Below are positions 34,057 through 42,738 of a stretch of DNA of 64,000 bases, one piece after another. The notes under the pieces were generated by a model. That model ran no database searches, had not been told where the DNA came from, and worked only from the letters and a program-made list of their open reading frames with translations. Position 1 is the first letter of the stretch; every line of letters begins with the position of its first letter. Made by a program: the position numbers and the translations under genes. This DNA comes from Anaerolineae bacterium (lineage in GTDB: Bacteria; Chloroflexota; Anaerolineae; Anaerolineales; Anaerolineaceae): positions 62,001-126,000 of the forward strand of contig JABLXK010000011.1 of assembly GCA_013178095.1 (NCBI GenBank). The letters are read 5' to 3'.

Positions 34057-35004
34057 ATGAAAAACACATCAGAAAACACCGGATACATGGCTGCCCTGGG
34101 CAGCGCGATCTTCTTATCCCTAACCTCCATTTTAATCAGCTACCTGAACATTCACTATCAACTTCCTGCCCTGATTCTGGCATTCTGGCGCGAGATCTTT
34201 GTGGCGCTGATCCTGCTGGTGGTTTTTCTTGCCTTCAAACCGCGCATGCTGCAGGGCGCCTCTCCGCATCTCCCTTACCTGTCGGCCTACGGTTTCGTCC
34301 TGGCGCTGTTCAACGCGCTGTGGACCGTTTCCGTGGTGCTGAACGGCGCGGCGGTTGGCACGGTGCTGTGCTACTGCTCGGCGGCTTTCACAGCGCTGTT
34401 GGGTTGGCTGATTCTCAAGGAATCCCTGACCATGGCTAAAGTGGTCGCGGTCCTGCTGAGCCTGGCGGGCTGCGCCCTGATCGTGAACGCGTTGGATCCC
34501 GCCGTCTGGCATGTGAACGCCCTGGGGATCATCACCGGTATCGGATCAGGCTTGTTTTACGCCATTTATTCCCTGATGGGACGTTCGGCCTCCCAGCGCG
34601 GGTTGGATCCCTGGACGACTCTCTTTTATACCTTCCTGATCGCCGCGGGCTTCATGCTGCTGATGAACCTCGCGCTGGGAAAACAACTGCCTGGCGCTGC
34701 GGCCAATCCGGCCGAATTGTTCTGGCTGGGGAAATCTTTCATGGGTTGGTTCATCCTATTTCTGCTGGCGGCCGGCCCCACCCTGATGGGTTACGGGCTT
34801 TACAACGTCGCGCTCAAACACCTGCCTTCCAGTGTGGCCAACCTGATCGTCACCATTGAACCGGTTTTTACCGCCTTCACCGCTTATTTTATTCTGGGTG
34901 AACGCTTAACCGGCAGGCAGATTTTAGGCAGTCTGCTGGTGATGGCCGGCGTTGTCGTTATACGAATGTATAAAAACGGTGTAAAATCTGCTGACTCAAA
35001 ATAA
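34057..35004 (+). CDS. EamA/DMT-superfamily transporter
   Basis: A 315-residue membrane protein with ten predicted helices in two EamA repeats (from about residue 10 and about residue 155), ending NLIVTIEPVFTAFTAYFILGERLTGRQILGSLLV. AGGA lies 7 bases before the ATG. It is distinct in sequence from the EamA protein at 2431. The gene follows the glycyl radical activase after a 166-base gap that includes a hairpin (ATTGCGG at 33923, CCGCAAT at 33940), so it may be a separate unit. Substrate unknown. Confidence 0.85.
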   Translation: MKNTSENTGYMAALGSAIFLSLTSILISYLNIHYQLPALILAFWREIFVALILLVVFLAFKPRMLQGASPHLPYLSAYGFVLALFNALWTVSVVLNGAAVGTVLCYCSAAFTALLGWLILKESLTMAKVVAVLLSLAGCALIVNALDPAVWHVNALGIITGIGSGLFYAIYSLMGRSASQRGLDPWTTLFYTFLIAAGFMLLMNLALGKQLPGAAANPAELFWLGKSFMGWFILFLLAAGPTLMGYGLYNVALKHLPSSVANLIVTIEPVFTAFTAYFILGERLTGRQILGSLLVMAGVVVIRMYKNGVKSADSK

Positions 35005-35046
35005 CTGAAAAAATTAAATAATTAATTATTGATCAACGGAGGCAAA

Positions 35047-35880
35047 ATGATTCAAATTGTCACTGATAGTACTGCCGACCTTGGTCGCGTGATTGCAGAT
35101 CGATCTCATATCAAAATAATCCCCTTATCTGTATTAATTGGCGATGAAACCTATCTTGACGGGGTAAATATCGACCAGGCCAAATTATTTGAATTAGTGA
35201 AAAAAACCGGCAAGTTGCCTAAAACAGCCGCGCCGACCCTAAAGGATTTTTATTCCGTGTTCAAAGAATCTGATGAAGTGATCTTTATTGGTATTTCATC
35301 TAAATTATCATCCACGGTCCAGAACGCAATACTAACTTCCAAAGAATTCCCCGATGGCAAAGTGCGTGTGATTGATTCTCTGAACCTATCCTCGGGAATC
35401 GGCCTATTGGCTTTAGCAGCCGGGGATTTGCGCGATAAGGGATTAGCTGCGGCGGAAATCGAAAAAGAAATTACCCGCCGTCTGCCCAATACGCGCATGT
35501 CTTTCATGATCGATACCATGGAGTATCTCTATAAAGGTGGCCGCTGTTCAGCGTTGCAATCCATTTTCGGTAGCATGCTTAAGATTCATCCCATCATCGA
35601 GATGCTCCCTGACGGTACATTAGGCGTGAAAGATAAAGCTTACGGCTCGCGTAAAAAGTCCATGAATCTGTTACTGCAGGATTTTGAGAAACATTTGGAC
35701 GAACTGGACACGCGCAGGGTTTTTATTACCCACACCTCGTCAGACGAGGACGCCAAATATCTGAAAGAAGAGATTGAGCGCATTGCACACCCCCGGGAAG
35801 TGCTTATCACTCGCGCAGGCAGCGTGATTTCCAGCCACTGCGGGCCTGGTACCATCGGCATCCTGTATATGGTCAAGTAG
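35047..35880 (+). CDS. DegV family fatty-acid-binding protein
   Basis: A 277-residue DegV protein. The N-terminal IVTDSTADLG motif, the PKTAAPTLKDFYSVF segment (near residue 55) and the C-terminal SSHCGPGTIGILYMV are diagnostic. Family members bind fatty acids in a two-domain cleft and present them to fatty acid kinase FakA; no fakA is in the window. The ATG at 35047 has GGAGG 4 bases upstream, better than the in-frame start 18 bases earlier. Base composition is more AT-rich than the neighbours. Confidence 0.93.
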   Translation: MIQIVTDSTADLGRVIADRSHIKIIPLSVLIGDETYLDGVNIDQAKLFELVKKTGKLPKTAAPTLKDFYSVFKESDEVIFIGISSKLSSTVQNAILTSKEFPDGKVRVIDSLNLSSGIGLLALAAGDLRDKGLAAAEIEKEITRRLPNTRMSFMIDTMEYLYKGGRCSALQSIFGSMLKIHPIIEMLPDGTLGVKDKAYGSRKKSMNLLLQDFEKHLDELDTRRVFITHTSSDEDAKYLKEEIERIAHPREVLITRAGSVISSHCGPGTIGILYMVK

Positions 35881-36019
35881 CCGAGTGTATCATTCTGTCT
35901 GAGATCCTTTCCTGCGTCTGGATAAAAGAGGAGGTTCAACATGCTGTTATTTTGGAGGGGGACTGTTTTTAAATTATTTCTGAATTGAATGGATGTGCCA
36001 AGCATAATGACGATAACAT

Positions 36020-36051
36020 AAACAGAGGCCGGATTGCTCCAGCCTCTGTTT
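36020..36051. terminator. Bidirectional intrinsic terminator
   Basis: A 10-base stem, AAACAGAGGC (36020-36029) with GCCTCTGTTT (36042-36051), and a 12-base loop, T-rich on one side and A-rich on the other. It ends the minus-strand PTS/GH4 operon 22 bases after its last gene and can also stop transcription from the DegV gene. Confidence 0.75.
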
Positions 36052-36073
36052 TATGAATCTCCCACCTATTTAC

Positions 36074-37306
36074 TTAATATTTCCAAATCTCTTTTAGGAT
36101 GGTCTTGGCCTGATCCAGGTCGCGCACCAGGTGATTGAGCATCATGGCGCGCAGGGCTTTGCTATAATCCTTTTCCACCACGGCTTCCGCCCACAGCATT
36201 TCAAAGGTGGCGTTCAGGCGCGTGAGGGCTTGCAAGTCGAGCGGAGTTTCCTCCGGTTGCAGCGGCACGAAGCCGTGACCGCTGACCAGCGTGGGCGTTT
36301 CGATGATGGCCTGCGGCGGCATCCAGGGTTCAGTGCTGCCGTTGACCATATTCAGGATGAAAACCTTATTGGCGTTGGTGGCGTGCGACAGCATCACCGG
36401 TACTACAATCGCCCCGTACCAGTGCGCGCCGCGCTGATTCAAGCCGGCTGGCAGAGCGTCGCTCTTCTCGAACTCGCTCATCACCTGCGCTTCCAACTCC
36501 ATCAACTGCTCCGCGCGCACTTTCTGCTGGTCTTTCTGCTTTTCGAAGACGCGGTTGGAATGGTAGTAGAACTTGAAATAATGGGTCGGAATGCCGCCCA
36601 CCGCGCGGGCAATGTCGGCATCCACCGGCAGGCCGGGCACGTCTTCCAGCTTCTTCAGGATCTCGGGCATCATGTCGCGCCCGTTCCAATAGACTTTCAC
36701 GATCCAGCCGAAGTGGTGCATACCCACGTACTGCACCCATAACTCATCCAGCGGCGCGCCGAGCATGGCCGCGATATCCTCCGCCATGCCCACCGGCGAA
36801 TCGCACACGCCCACCATGTTTACTTTGGAATAGCGCGTGGCGGCGTATTGGATGTAACTGTTGGGATTGGTCAGGTTGAGCACCACCGCTTTGGGAGCAA
36901 CTTCTTCGATAATGCGGCAGTATTCCAGCACGACCGGGATGGTGCGCAGGGCGTTGCTCATGCCGCCGGGGCCGAAGGTTTCTTCGCCCAGGATGCCGAA
37001 CTGCTTGGGGAAGCGTTCGTCGTAAGCGCGCGCGGCGTATCCGCCAACGCGGATCTGGTTGAGAACGTAGTCAGCCCCTTCCAGCCCTTTGCGCGTGTCG
37101 GTCTCAAAGACAACCCGTAAAGGAATCTCCGCCCGCTCTGTCAATTTCGCGGCTGCAGCGGCCACTTTAGCCAGCTTTTCAGGCGTACGCCCGATCAGGC
37201 AGACCTCGAATTCCGGCCGCTCGCCTTGCTTGGCTAATTCCTGCACCAGCAGCGGGCTGGCGATGCTGCTGCCGCCCAATACAGCCAGTTTTCGTTTTTC
37301 GGACAT
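36074..37306 (-). CDS. GH4 family NAD-dependent (phospho)glycosidase, divergent copy
   Basis: A 410-residue GH4 enzyme, the last gene of the PTS operon. The NAD-binding start is VLGGSSIASP, a variant of the usual GGGSxxTP. The metal-binding Cys168 (VGVCDSP) and His198 (GMHHFGW) are kept, and the LNLTNPNSYIQ motif (usual NFTNPxG) lies at about 144. GH4 enzymes use NAD+ and Mn2+ to oxidise C3 of a 6-phospho-glycoside, then eliminate the aglycone. It is clearly diverged from the other two GH4 proteins of the operon, so a different substrate is likely. The start at 37306 has GGAG 9 bases upstream. The next gene upstream, the DegT aminotransferase, ends 24 bases before it. Confidence 0.85.
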   Translation of the reverse strand: MSEKRKLAVLGGSSIASPLLVQELAKQGERPEFEVCLIGRTPEKLAKVAAAAAKLTERAEIPLRVVFETDTRKGLEGADYVLNQIRVGGYAARAYDERFPKQFGILGEETFGPGGMSNALRTIPVVLEYCRIIEEVAPKAVVLNLTNPNSYIQYAATRYSKVNMVGVCDSPVGMAEDIAAMLGAPLDELWVQYVGMHHFGWIVKVYWNGRDMMPEILKKLEDVPGLPVDADIARAVGGIPTHYFKFYYHSNRVFEKQKDQQKVRAEQLMELEAQVMSEFEKSDALPAGLNQRGAHWYGAIVVPVMLSHATNANKVFILNMVNGSTEPWMPPQAIIETPTLVSGHGFVPLQPEETPLDLQALTRLNATFEMLWAEAVVEKDYSKALRAMMLNHLVRDLDQAKTILKEIWKY

Positions 37307-37330
37307 CCTCACCGTCTCCAATTCTGCGAA

Positions 37331-38512
37331 TTACGCGCGGTCGTAATATGCCAGGATGGCCTTGGCGGTTTCGATCGCCTCGTCATCGCGGAAGTTCTCG
37401 AAAATGGGCAGGTTCAGCACGCGCCGAACGAAAGGCGCGCCAACCGGGAAATCTTCTTCTTTGTATCCCAGGAATTCGTAAGCGCCCTGCATGGGCACCA
37501 GGATGGGGTACATGGCAAAGCCGCCGATGTCGTGGTTGGCGAGATGGATCAGCAAATTTTTGCGCTCTTCCTCGCTGGGCGCCACCGTGGCATACGAATA
37601 ATACACGTGATGGCAGTAATCCGCCACCTGCGGAAGCTGCAAAGGAGTATCCTTCAGCATTTCATCGTAGATTGAAGCGATATGGCGGCGTTGATTGTTC
37701 CAGTCATCCAAGTGACGCAGCTTGACGCTCAACATGGCAGCCTGGATCTCGTCCAGGCGGTCCTGGAAGCCGATCACCTCGTGGATGAATTTCACGCGCT
37801 GGCCTACATAGCGCAACATACGGATCTTTTCATTCAGATCCGGATCACTGGTGGTAATAATGCCGCCGTCGCCGTAGGCGCCCATATTTTTGCTGGGATA
37901 GAAAGAAAAAGCCGCGGCATGGCCGAGCGAACCGACGCGGCGCCCCTTGTAGTAACCGCCGTGCGCGTGCGAGGCGTCTTCCAGCACGTACAGGTTGTGT
38001 TTTTTAGCCAATTCCATGATGGGGTCCATATCCACCACGTGCCCGTACAGGTGCACTGGCAGGATCACCTTGGTCTTGGGGGTGATTTTCTTTTCGACCA
38101 GTTCGGCTGTCAGGTTGTAGGTCTTAGGGTCGATGTCCACGAACACCGGCGTGGCACCGCAATAGGAAGCGGCAAAAGCGGTGGCGACGTAGGTGTTGCA
38201 AACGGTGATGACCTCGTCGCCAGGACCAACGCCCATGGCTTCCAACGCGATATGCAGCGCGGCTGTGCCGCTGGAGATACCGATGGCGAATTTGCTGTCG
38301 CTGAAGGCGGCAAATTCCTGCTCGAATTGCTTGAGATATGGGCCGAGTGTGTATTTGCCGGTGGGCAGCACTTTATGAACAGCTTCCAGCACTTCATCAC
38401 CAATCTCTTCCCATTGGCGTTCCAGCTCGCCGCTGCCGATGCGCGTAGGTTTGGTCAGGGCTTCCACCCAATCCGGAATGTCGATCTTGCGGGTCAAATC
38501 TATTTTGGTCAT
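37331..38512 (-). CDS. DegT/DnrJ/EryC1-type sugar aminotransferase
   Basis: A 393-residue PLP enzyme. Lys208 in SFYPSKNMGAYGDGG is the internal aldimine lysine; the SSGTAALHIALEAMG phosphate-cup region (80-94) and LEDASHAHGG (178-186) are typical. It most resembles C3-type keto-sugar aminotransferases (DesV/TylB-like, VHLYGHVVDMDPI at 153). Family members transfer an amino group from glutamate to a keto sugar, usually nucleotide-linked. Sitting between two GH4 genes inside a PTS operon is unusual; it could aminate a 3-keto sugar made by GH4-type chemistry. GGAG lies 5 bases before the ATG. Confidence 0.88.
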   Translation of the reverse strand: MTKIDLTRKIDIPDWVEALTKPTRIGSGELERQWEEIGDEVLEAVHKVLPTGKYTLGPYLKQFEQEFAAFSDSKFAIGISSGTAALHIALEAMGVGPGDEVITVCNTYVATAFAASYCGATPVFVDIDPKTYNLTAELVEKKITPKTKVILPVHLYGHVVDMDPIMELAKKHNLYVLEDASHAHGGYYKGRRVGSLGHAAAFSFYPSKNMGAYGDGGIITTSDPDLNEKIRMLRYVGQRVKFIHEVIGFQDRLDEIQAAMLSVKLRHLDDWNNQRRHIASIYDEMLKDTPLQLPQVADYCHHVYYSYATVAPSEEERKNLLIHLANHDIGGFAMYPILVPMQGAYEFLGYKEEDFPVGAPFVRRVLNLPIFENFRDDEAIETAKAILAYYDRA

Positions 38513-38523
38513 GTTTGCTCCAT

Positions 38524-39813
38524 TTATCTATAAAATTGAGGTAAATATTGTTTGTGCGCTTCCAGCATTTCGTCCACCAGCTTGACAGCAGTGGGATAAT
38601 CCGGCACCAGTGGATTCTGCAGCATGGCCAGATAGGCGTCGCGGCGCGAACCACTGACGGCGGCCTTGACCGTGGCAGATTCCCAGGCTTTGGCTTGCTG
38701 GCACAATGCGCGGATGGATTCGGGCAGGCGCCCCATGCACAGCGGCGTCACGCCGTGCGCGCCCACCACGCAGGGCACTTCCACAGAAACGTCCGGGTCA
38801 AGATCGGGGATGCAGTTGCCATTGCGCGCCACTACGATCTGCACATCGCGCCGATCGAGCATCAGCGACATGATCAGGTTGACAGCCGCTTCCGAATAGC
38901 GCGCGCCGCCGCGCTGGGCTAGCTCCGGTGGTTTCACCAGCACAGTCGGATCGGCGTATTTCTTCAGCAGTTCTTTTTCGATATCAACGATGGTCTCGCC
39001 GCGCGTTTTTCCGGCGGCTTTGGCTTCTTCCACCTTGTGCGGATGGTAATAATAGTATTGCAGGTAATAGGTCGGCATCACGCCCAGTGTGCGCACCAGG
39101 TCGGGATCGAACTTGGGCATTTCTTCGATCTCCGCCAGTTTCTCCAGGTTATCCATCAATTGCTGGGTCATATCCTGACCCTTAATGTATACCTTACGCA
39201 CCCAGTTGACGTGATTCAGGCCCATCCATTCCAGAAAAACGTCCTTCGGTTCCACGTGGAAGGCTTCCGCCATGGCGGCGATGGTGTTGATGGGATTATT
39301 GCACAAGCCCACCACGTTCAGGTTGGTGTGCTTGAGGATGGCCTCGGTCATGATGCCGGAGGGATTGGTGAAATTGATATACCAGGCGTCCGGGGCGTAT
39401 TTTTCCATGTCTCTGGCGATATCCAGCGTGACGGGGATGGTGCGGAAAGCTTTAAAGGTCCCGCCCGGGCCGGTGGTTTCCTGGCCGATCACGTTGTATT
39501 TCAACGGGATCTTTTCATCCAGGATGCGCGCGGGCATGTGTCCGATACGCATGGAGGAAAGTACGAACTTGGCGCCGTCCACGGCTTTAGGGCGGTCGTA
39601 GTTCAGGGTGACCTTGGTATCCAGCTCGGCGTATTTGACCTGGCGCTGGGCCATGCCGCCCACCACGTTCAGGCGTTCCTCGTCGATGTCAAATAGTGCG
39701 ATCTCTCCGACTTCCAGGTCGTTCTCGTGCTGGATAAAGCCGTCGATTAATTCAGGGGTATAGGTGCTGCCGCCCCCGATGACCGTGATTTTGTCGATCC
39801 TTGGTTTGCTCAT
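38524..39813 (-). CDS. GH4 family 6-phospho-beta-glucosidase
   Basis: A 429-residue GH4 enzyme. GGGSTYTP (13-20) begins the NAD-binding fold, NFTNPSG lies at 147-153, and the metal ligands are Cys171 (GLCNNP) and His201 (GLNHVNW). It matches bacterial 6-phospho-beta-glucosidases (BglT/LicH type) that hydrolyse PTS-imported cellobiose-6-phosphate or related disaccharides in the cytoplasm. Its ATG overlaps the stop of the IIA gene by 4 bases (ATGA), so the two are translationally coupled. Confidence 0.92.
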   Translation of the reverse strand: MSKPRIDKITVIGGGSTYTPELIDGFIQHENDLEVGEIALFDIDEERLNVVGGMAQRQVKYAELDTKVTLNYDRPKAVDGAKFVLSSMRIGHMPARILDEKIPLKYNVIGQETTGPGGTFKAFRTIPVTLDIARDMEKYAPDAWYINFTNPSGIMTEAILKHTNLNVVGLCNNPINTIAAMAEAFHVEPKDVFLEWMGLNHVNWVRKVYIKGQDMTQQLMDNLEKLAEIEEMPKFDPDLVRTLGVMPTYYLQYYYYHPHKVEEAKAAGKTRGETIVDIEKELLKKYADPTVLVKPPELAQRGGARYSEAAVNLIMSLMLDRRDVQIVVARNGNCIPDLDPDVSVEVPCVVGAHGVTPLCMGRLPESIRALCQQAKAWESATVKAAVSGSRRDAYLAMLQNPLVPDYPTAVKLVDEMLEAHKQYLPQFYR

Positions 39814-40151
39814 TTTTTAACTTCTTTCTCTAAAGCAGCAATCCGCTTGCTCATGCGAATGTACTGCTCGGTGTAGTCGATCTCGCTCCAGGCGAGCATC
39901 AACAGGTCGAGAGCGTGCACCAGCAGCACGGAAAATTCGGGATTTTCGCCGCGCGCGGCTTTGGTGATAATGGCAGTGTTGATCTTGTGCGCCTGCACTT
40001 GCTCCTCATTGGCTTGCTGCATGACTTTCTCCGCCTCTTCCCAGTGACCGGCTTCCGCGTTTTCAGCGGCCTCTTTGGCGAAGCTGCGCGCGCTGCCGGC
40101 ATGCAGGATTAATTGGAAGAGGGTTTGTTCCCATTCATTGAAATCAGTCAT
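39810..40151 (-). CDS. PTS lactose/cellobiose-type IIA component
   Basis: A 113-residue, all-helical PTS IIA protein. The phospho-acceptor is His79 in SVLLVHALDLLM, and Asp82 of the trimer metal site is kept, although the usual second histidine of the HAQDH motif is replaced by leucine. Helical pattern and length match LacF/CelC/ChbA. It receives phosphate from HPr and gives it to the IIB encoded at 42354. It is split from its IIB and IIC partners by four genes of the same operon. Confidence 0.9.
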   Translation of the reverse strand: MTDFNEWEQTLFQLILHAGSARSFAKEAAENAEAGHWEEAEKVMQQANEEQVQAHKINTAIITKAARGENPEFSVLLVHALDLLMLAWSEIDYTEQYIRMSKRIAALEKEVKK

Positions 40152-40189
40152 TTTTGTCTTCTTCTTTCTTCTATAAGATGAATATTGTT

Positions 40190-40804
40190 TTAAATCAAGT
40201 GCTTGCCATCATTCAGCCTGACGACCCGCCAGCGCCCGTCGATGGCATGAAATTCGCTTATGCCGCAAGCCGTCCAGGGTCCGATCGTTCTCCAGGCGTA
40301 AATATCTTTCCCCTGGAAATACTGTGAAAGAACTCCCAGCATGCCCCAATGCACCACGGCCATAATGCGTTCGCCCTGATGTTTGGAGAGCAGTTCCTCG
40401 ATGCTGCGCACTGCCCGCCGGGCGACGTGCTGTTCGCTCTCGCCGGTCAATCCCAGGGCCAGATAAACGTACGGGCGCAGGTACCAGGGACCGCTGCCAT
40501 CCGGCTCGAACAGGTTCATCGGCTTGCCTTCCAGCAATCCATAATAGCGTTCGCGCAGCCCGTCCACCGGGATGGGCTGGAGTTGGATGGCTTCTCCGAT
40601 GATCGAGGCGGTGCTCATGGCGCGCCCGAGTGAACTGGCGTAGAGCGCGTCGAAGCGCTGTCCGCGGAAATACTCGGCGGTTTTACGGGCATCCCGCACG
40701 CCGGATTCCGAAAGCGGCGCGTCCAAATGGCCATGGATGCGATTGTCGGCGATCATGGTAGTTTCGCCGTGCCTGATCAATACCAGCTGTGTTGTTTTTT
40801 CCAT
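40190..40804 (-). CDS. Histidine phosphatase family protein
   Basis: A 204-residue phosphoglycerate-mutase-like phosphatase. The catalytic LIRHGET is at residues 9-15; the second catalytic histidine is in AVVHWGMLGVLSQ near residue 150, and arginine near residue 60 (SSLGRAMSTA) completes the site. Such enzymes remove phosphate from sugar phosphates or other small molecules. In this operon it may dephosphorylate a sugar-phosphate product. It lies 22 bases after the FGE-like gene. Confidence 0.9.
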   Translation of the reverse strand: MEKTTQLVLIRHGETTMIADNRIHGHLDAPLSESGVRDARKTAEYFRGQRFDALYASSLGRAMSTASIIGEAIQLQPIPVDGLRERYYGLLEGKPMNLFEPDGSGPWYLRPYVYLALGLTGESEQHVARRAVRSIEELLSKHQGERIMAVVHWGMLGVLSQYFQGKDIYAWRTIGPWTACGISEFHAIDGRWRVVRLNDGKHLI

Positions 40805-40826
40805 GATGCGCAGCAGCAGTAGGCGG

Positions 40827-41480
40827 TTATTTCATCGGTTCGGCGTGATCCGCCGCGCAGCGAAATCCGATGAAGGGGTTCTTGCGGTGCGGCGTATGCA
40901 GGCGCACGTAGAAAGTCTGCGCTTCTTCCGCGCCATCCAGCCAGTCGCCTCCGCGCAGCGGCGCGCGCAGTTGCGATGGGCTGCCACCGCCAATCCATTC
41001 CCACACGTTCCCGGCCATGTCCTGGCAGCCGTAGGGGCTGTCGCCCGCCGGGGAATACTGCCCGACCGGCGTGGTGTCACCCGAAAACGTGTTGCATTTG
41101 GCGCGGTCGAATTCATTTCCCCAGGGCCAGATGCGCCCATCCGTGCCGCGCGCGGCTTTTTCCCATTCCTCTCCTGTGGGCAGGCGCTTGCCGGCCCAGG
41201 CGGCGTAAGCCGAAGCGCTTTCCCAGTTGACCTCGACCACCGGGTGGTTTTCTTTGCCCGCCGGCCAGGTGCCGTTGCGCCAGGAGGCCGGATCGGGATG
41301 ACCGGTAGCTTCCACGAATTTCTTGTATTCGGCGTTGGTCACCGGATACAGGTCGATGAAGTACTCCTTGGTCTCGATTTCTTCTTTATCTTCCCCAAAC
41401 AGGAATTTCCCCGCCGGGATCCTGACCATGGGGCGATTGTCTTTTCCGCAGACAAACAGAGGGAATTTACTTTCTGCCAT
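40827..41480 (-). CDS. FGE-sulfatase-fold (SUMF1-like) protein without catalytic cysteines
   Basis: A 217-residue protein with the formylglycine-generating-enzyme fold: MVRIPAGKFLFGEDKEE, DLYPVTNAEYKKFV, PVVEVNWESASAYAAWAGKRLPTGEEWEKAARG, and a closing GFRCAADH. In true FGE the two active-site cysteines lie about 30 residues before GFRC; here that stretch (LRGGDWLDGAEEAQTFYVRL) has none, so sulfatase activation is unlikely and no sulfatase is nearby. Other members act in ergothioneine synthesis or as binding proteins. Its role in a sugar operon is unknown. It overlaps the upstream membrane-protein gene by 14 bases. Confidence 0.85.
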   Translation of the reverse strand: MAESKFPLFVCGKDNRPMVRIPAGKFLFGEDKEEIETKEYFIDLYPVTNAEYKKFVEATGHPDPASWRNGTWPAGKENHPVVEVNWESASAYAAWAGKRLPTGEEWEKAARGTDGRIWPWGNEFDRAKCNTFSGDTTPVGQYSPAGDSPYGCQDMAGNVWEWIGGGSPSQLRAPLRGGDWLDGAEEAQTFYVRLHTPHRKNPFIGFRCAADHAEPMK

Positions 41481-42306
41481 CGTTTTTTGCTCCTTTTTTA
41501 GATTTCTTGCTTACCGCTGAACCCAATTCGCCGGCCAGCCAGCGGTAACCGAGATAGAATACGATCGCGTAGTAAGCGATTGACACGAGCGAGATAAAGG
41601 GAGAGGTGATTCCCAATATCTGGCCCGGATTTTCCGTGCCTAAAGCCCATTGAACGAAGAAGATGACCCATGAAAAAGCGACGGCAACCAATAAAGCCGA
41701 CCAAAAACGCGCCGCTTTCCCTTTCAACGATCCGGCTACCAGGTAGCCCTGTACGGAACTGACTGTCAGCAAGGCCATGCGGTAAAAGATCATCGAAAGC
41801 AGCGCGGCGAGCAGGCTTAAAAAGTTGGCGCTGGAGATCATCTCAATTGTGCCGGATTGCACCGTTCCCGGAACGGTCTGCATGCCGAAACCCTGGAACA
41901 TTAACCCGGCGCCTGCGCCGATGAGGGATAACCCCGTGAAGATTTGGGTGATCACGCCTATGCCGAACCCCAGCGCCAAGCCATCGCTGTCGATATCCTC
42001 GCCTTGCACTGCGCGTTTGCGCAGAAAGATGCGCATTCCAATTTGCAATAGCAGCATAGTGAGCACTGCGCCCAACAGGTATGGCACCCACCCGGATACC
42101 TGGCCTTCCCCGTGCGTCGCAATTTGTTTGACCAGGCTTTGCAAAAAATTGCTGACGAAGAAGGCAATGATCCAGATGCCGATTCCCCAATACAACCCAT
42201 CTTTTTTATAATCTGGCCGAAAGCGGCCGAGCATGCGCATGGGAATGCCCGAGGCAAAAATAAACGCAAACCCGCTGGCAACCACCAGCAGACCTTTTAG
42301 TACCAT
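41467..42306 (-). CDS. Multi-pass membrane protein of unknown function
   Basis: A 279-residue protein with about seven or eight predicted membrane helices and a basic C-terminal tail (SKKSKKGAKNDGRK). The segment SDGLALGFGIGVITQIFTGLSLIGAGAGLMFQ near residue 106 vaguely recalls YhfC-type membrane proteins, but the match is too weak to name it. The gene overlaps the FGE-like gene and follows the IIB gene by 47 bases, so it belongs to the PTS operon. It could help transport or sense the sugar; this is a guess. Confidence 0.65.
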   Translation of the reverse strand: MVLKGLLVVASGFAFIFASGIPMRMLGRFRPDYKKDGLYWGIGIWIIAFFVSNFLQSLVKQIATHGEGQVSGWVPYLLGAVLTMLLLQIGMRIFLRKRAVQGEDIDSDGLALGFGIGVITQIFTGLSLIGAGAGLMFQGFGMQTVPGTVQSGTIEMISSANFLSLLAALLSMIFYRMALLTVSSVQGYLVAGSLKGKAARFWSALLVAVAFSWVIFFVQWALGTENPGQILGITSPFISLVSIAYYAIVFYLGYRWLAGELGSAVSKKSKKGAKNDGRK

Positions 42307-42353
42307 GTGAACCTGCCTTCCCGATTTAAATCAGCGATTAATGCTTAACGTGA

Positions 42354-42698
42354 TTATTTCACGCCGCGTTCTTTTAGAGCTTCCATTACCTGATTAAAAA
42401 TAGCTTCGCCATCCACCATTCCATAGGCGACAGTATCGATATTTAAAACGATACTTCCATATGGCCCCGAGGCTTCCTCGATGCTTTTCTTTTTAAATCT
42501 GACTTGCGGCGCGACCAGCACCACATCCATTGGGTTCTCAGCAAAATTCCAGCGGCCCATTTCAGCGGCTTCGATTGCTTTCAGCTCAAATGGAACGCCT
42601 GCCGCTTCCGCCGCTTTGGCGGTCTTTGCTTCGATCAGGCTGGAAGACATGCCCATTGCGCAAACCATGAGGACGCGTATTTTTTTCTCTTCTGCCAT
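42354..42698 (-). CDS. PTS lactose/cellobiose-type IIB component
   Basis: A 114-residue IIB protein. The phospho-cysteine is Cys13 in VLMVCAMGMSSSLI, followed by the typical P-loop-like turn, and VVLVAPQVRFKKKSIEE at about residue 60 fits CelA/ChbB. It passes phosphate from IIA (at 39810) to the sugar bound by IIC (at 44218). It lies 40 bases after the third GH4 gene. Confidence 0.93.
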   Translation of the reverse strand: MAEEKKIRVLMVCAMGMSSSLIEAKTAKAAEAAGVPFELKAIEAAEMGRWNFAENPMDVVLVAPQVRFKKKSIEEASGPYGSIVLNIDTVAYGMVDGEAIFNQVMEALKERGVK

Positions 42699-42738
42699 AT
42701 TTCACCTCAAATAAACATCTTTATTATTATTGTAATAT

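Noticed and set aside
40827..41480. Functional sulfatase-activating FGE
   Set aside because: The catalytic cysteines are missing and no sulfatase is encoded nearby.
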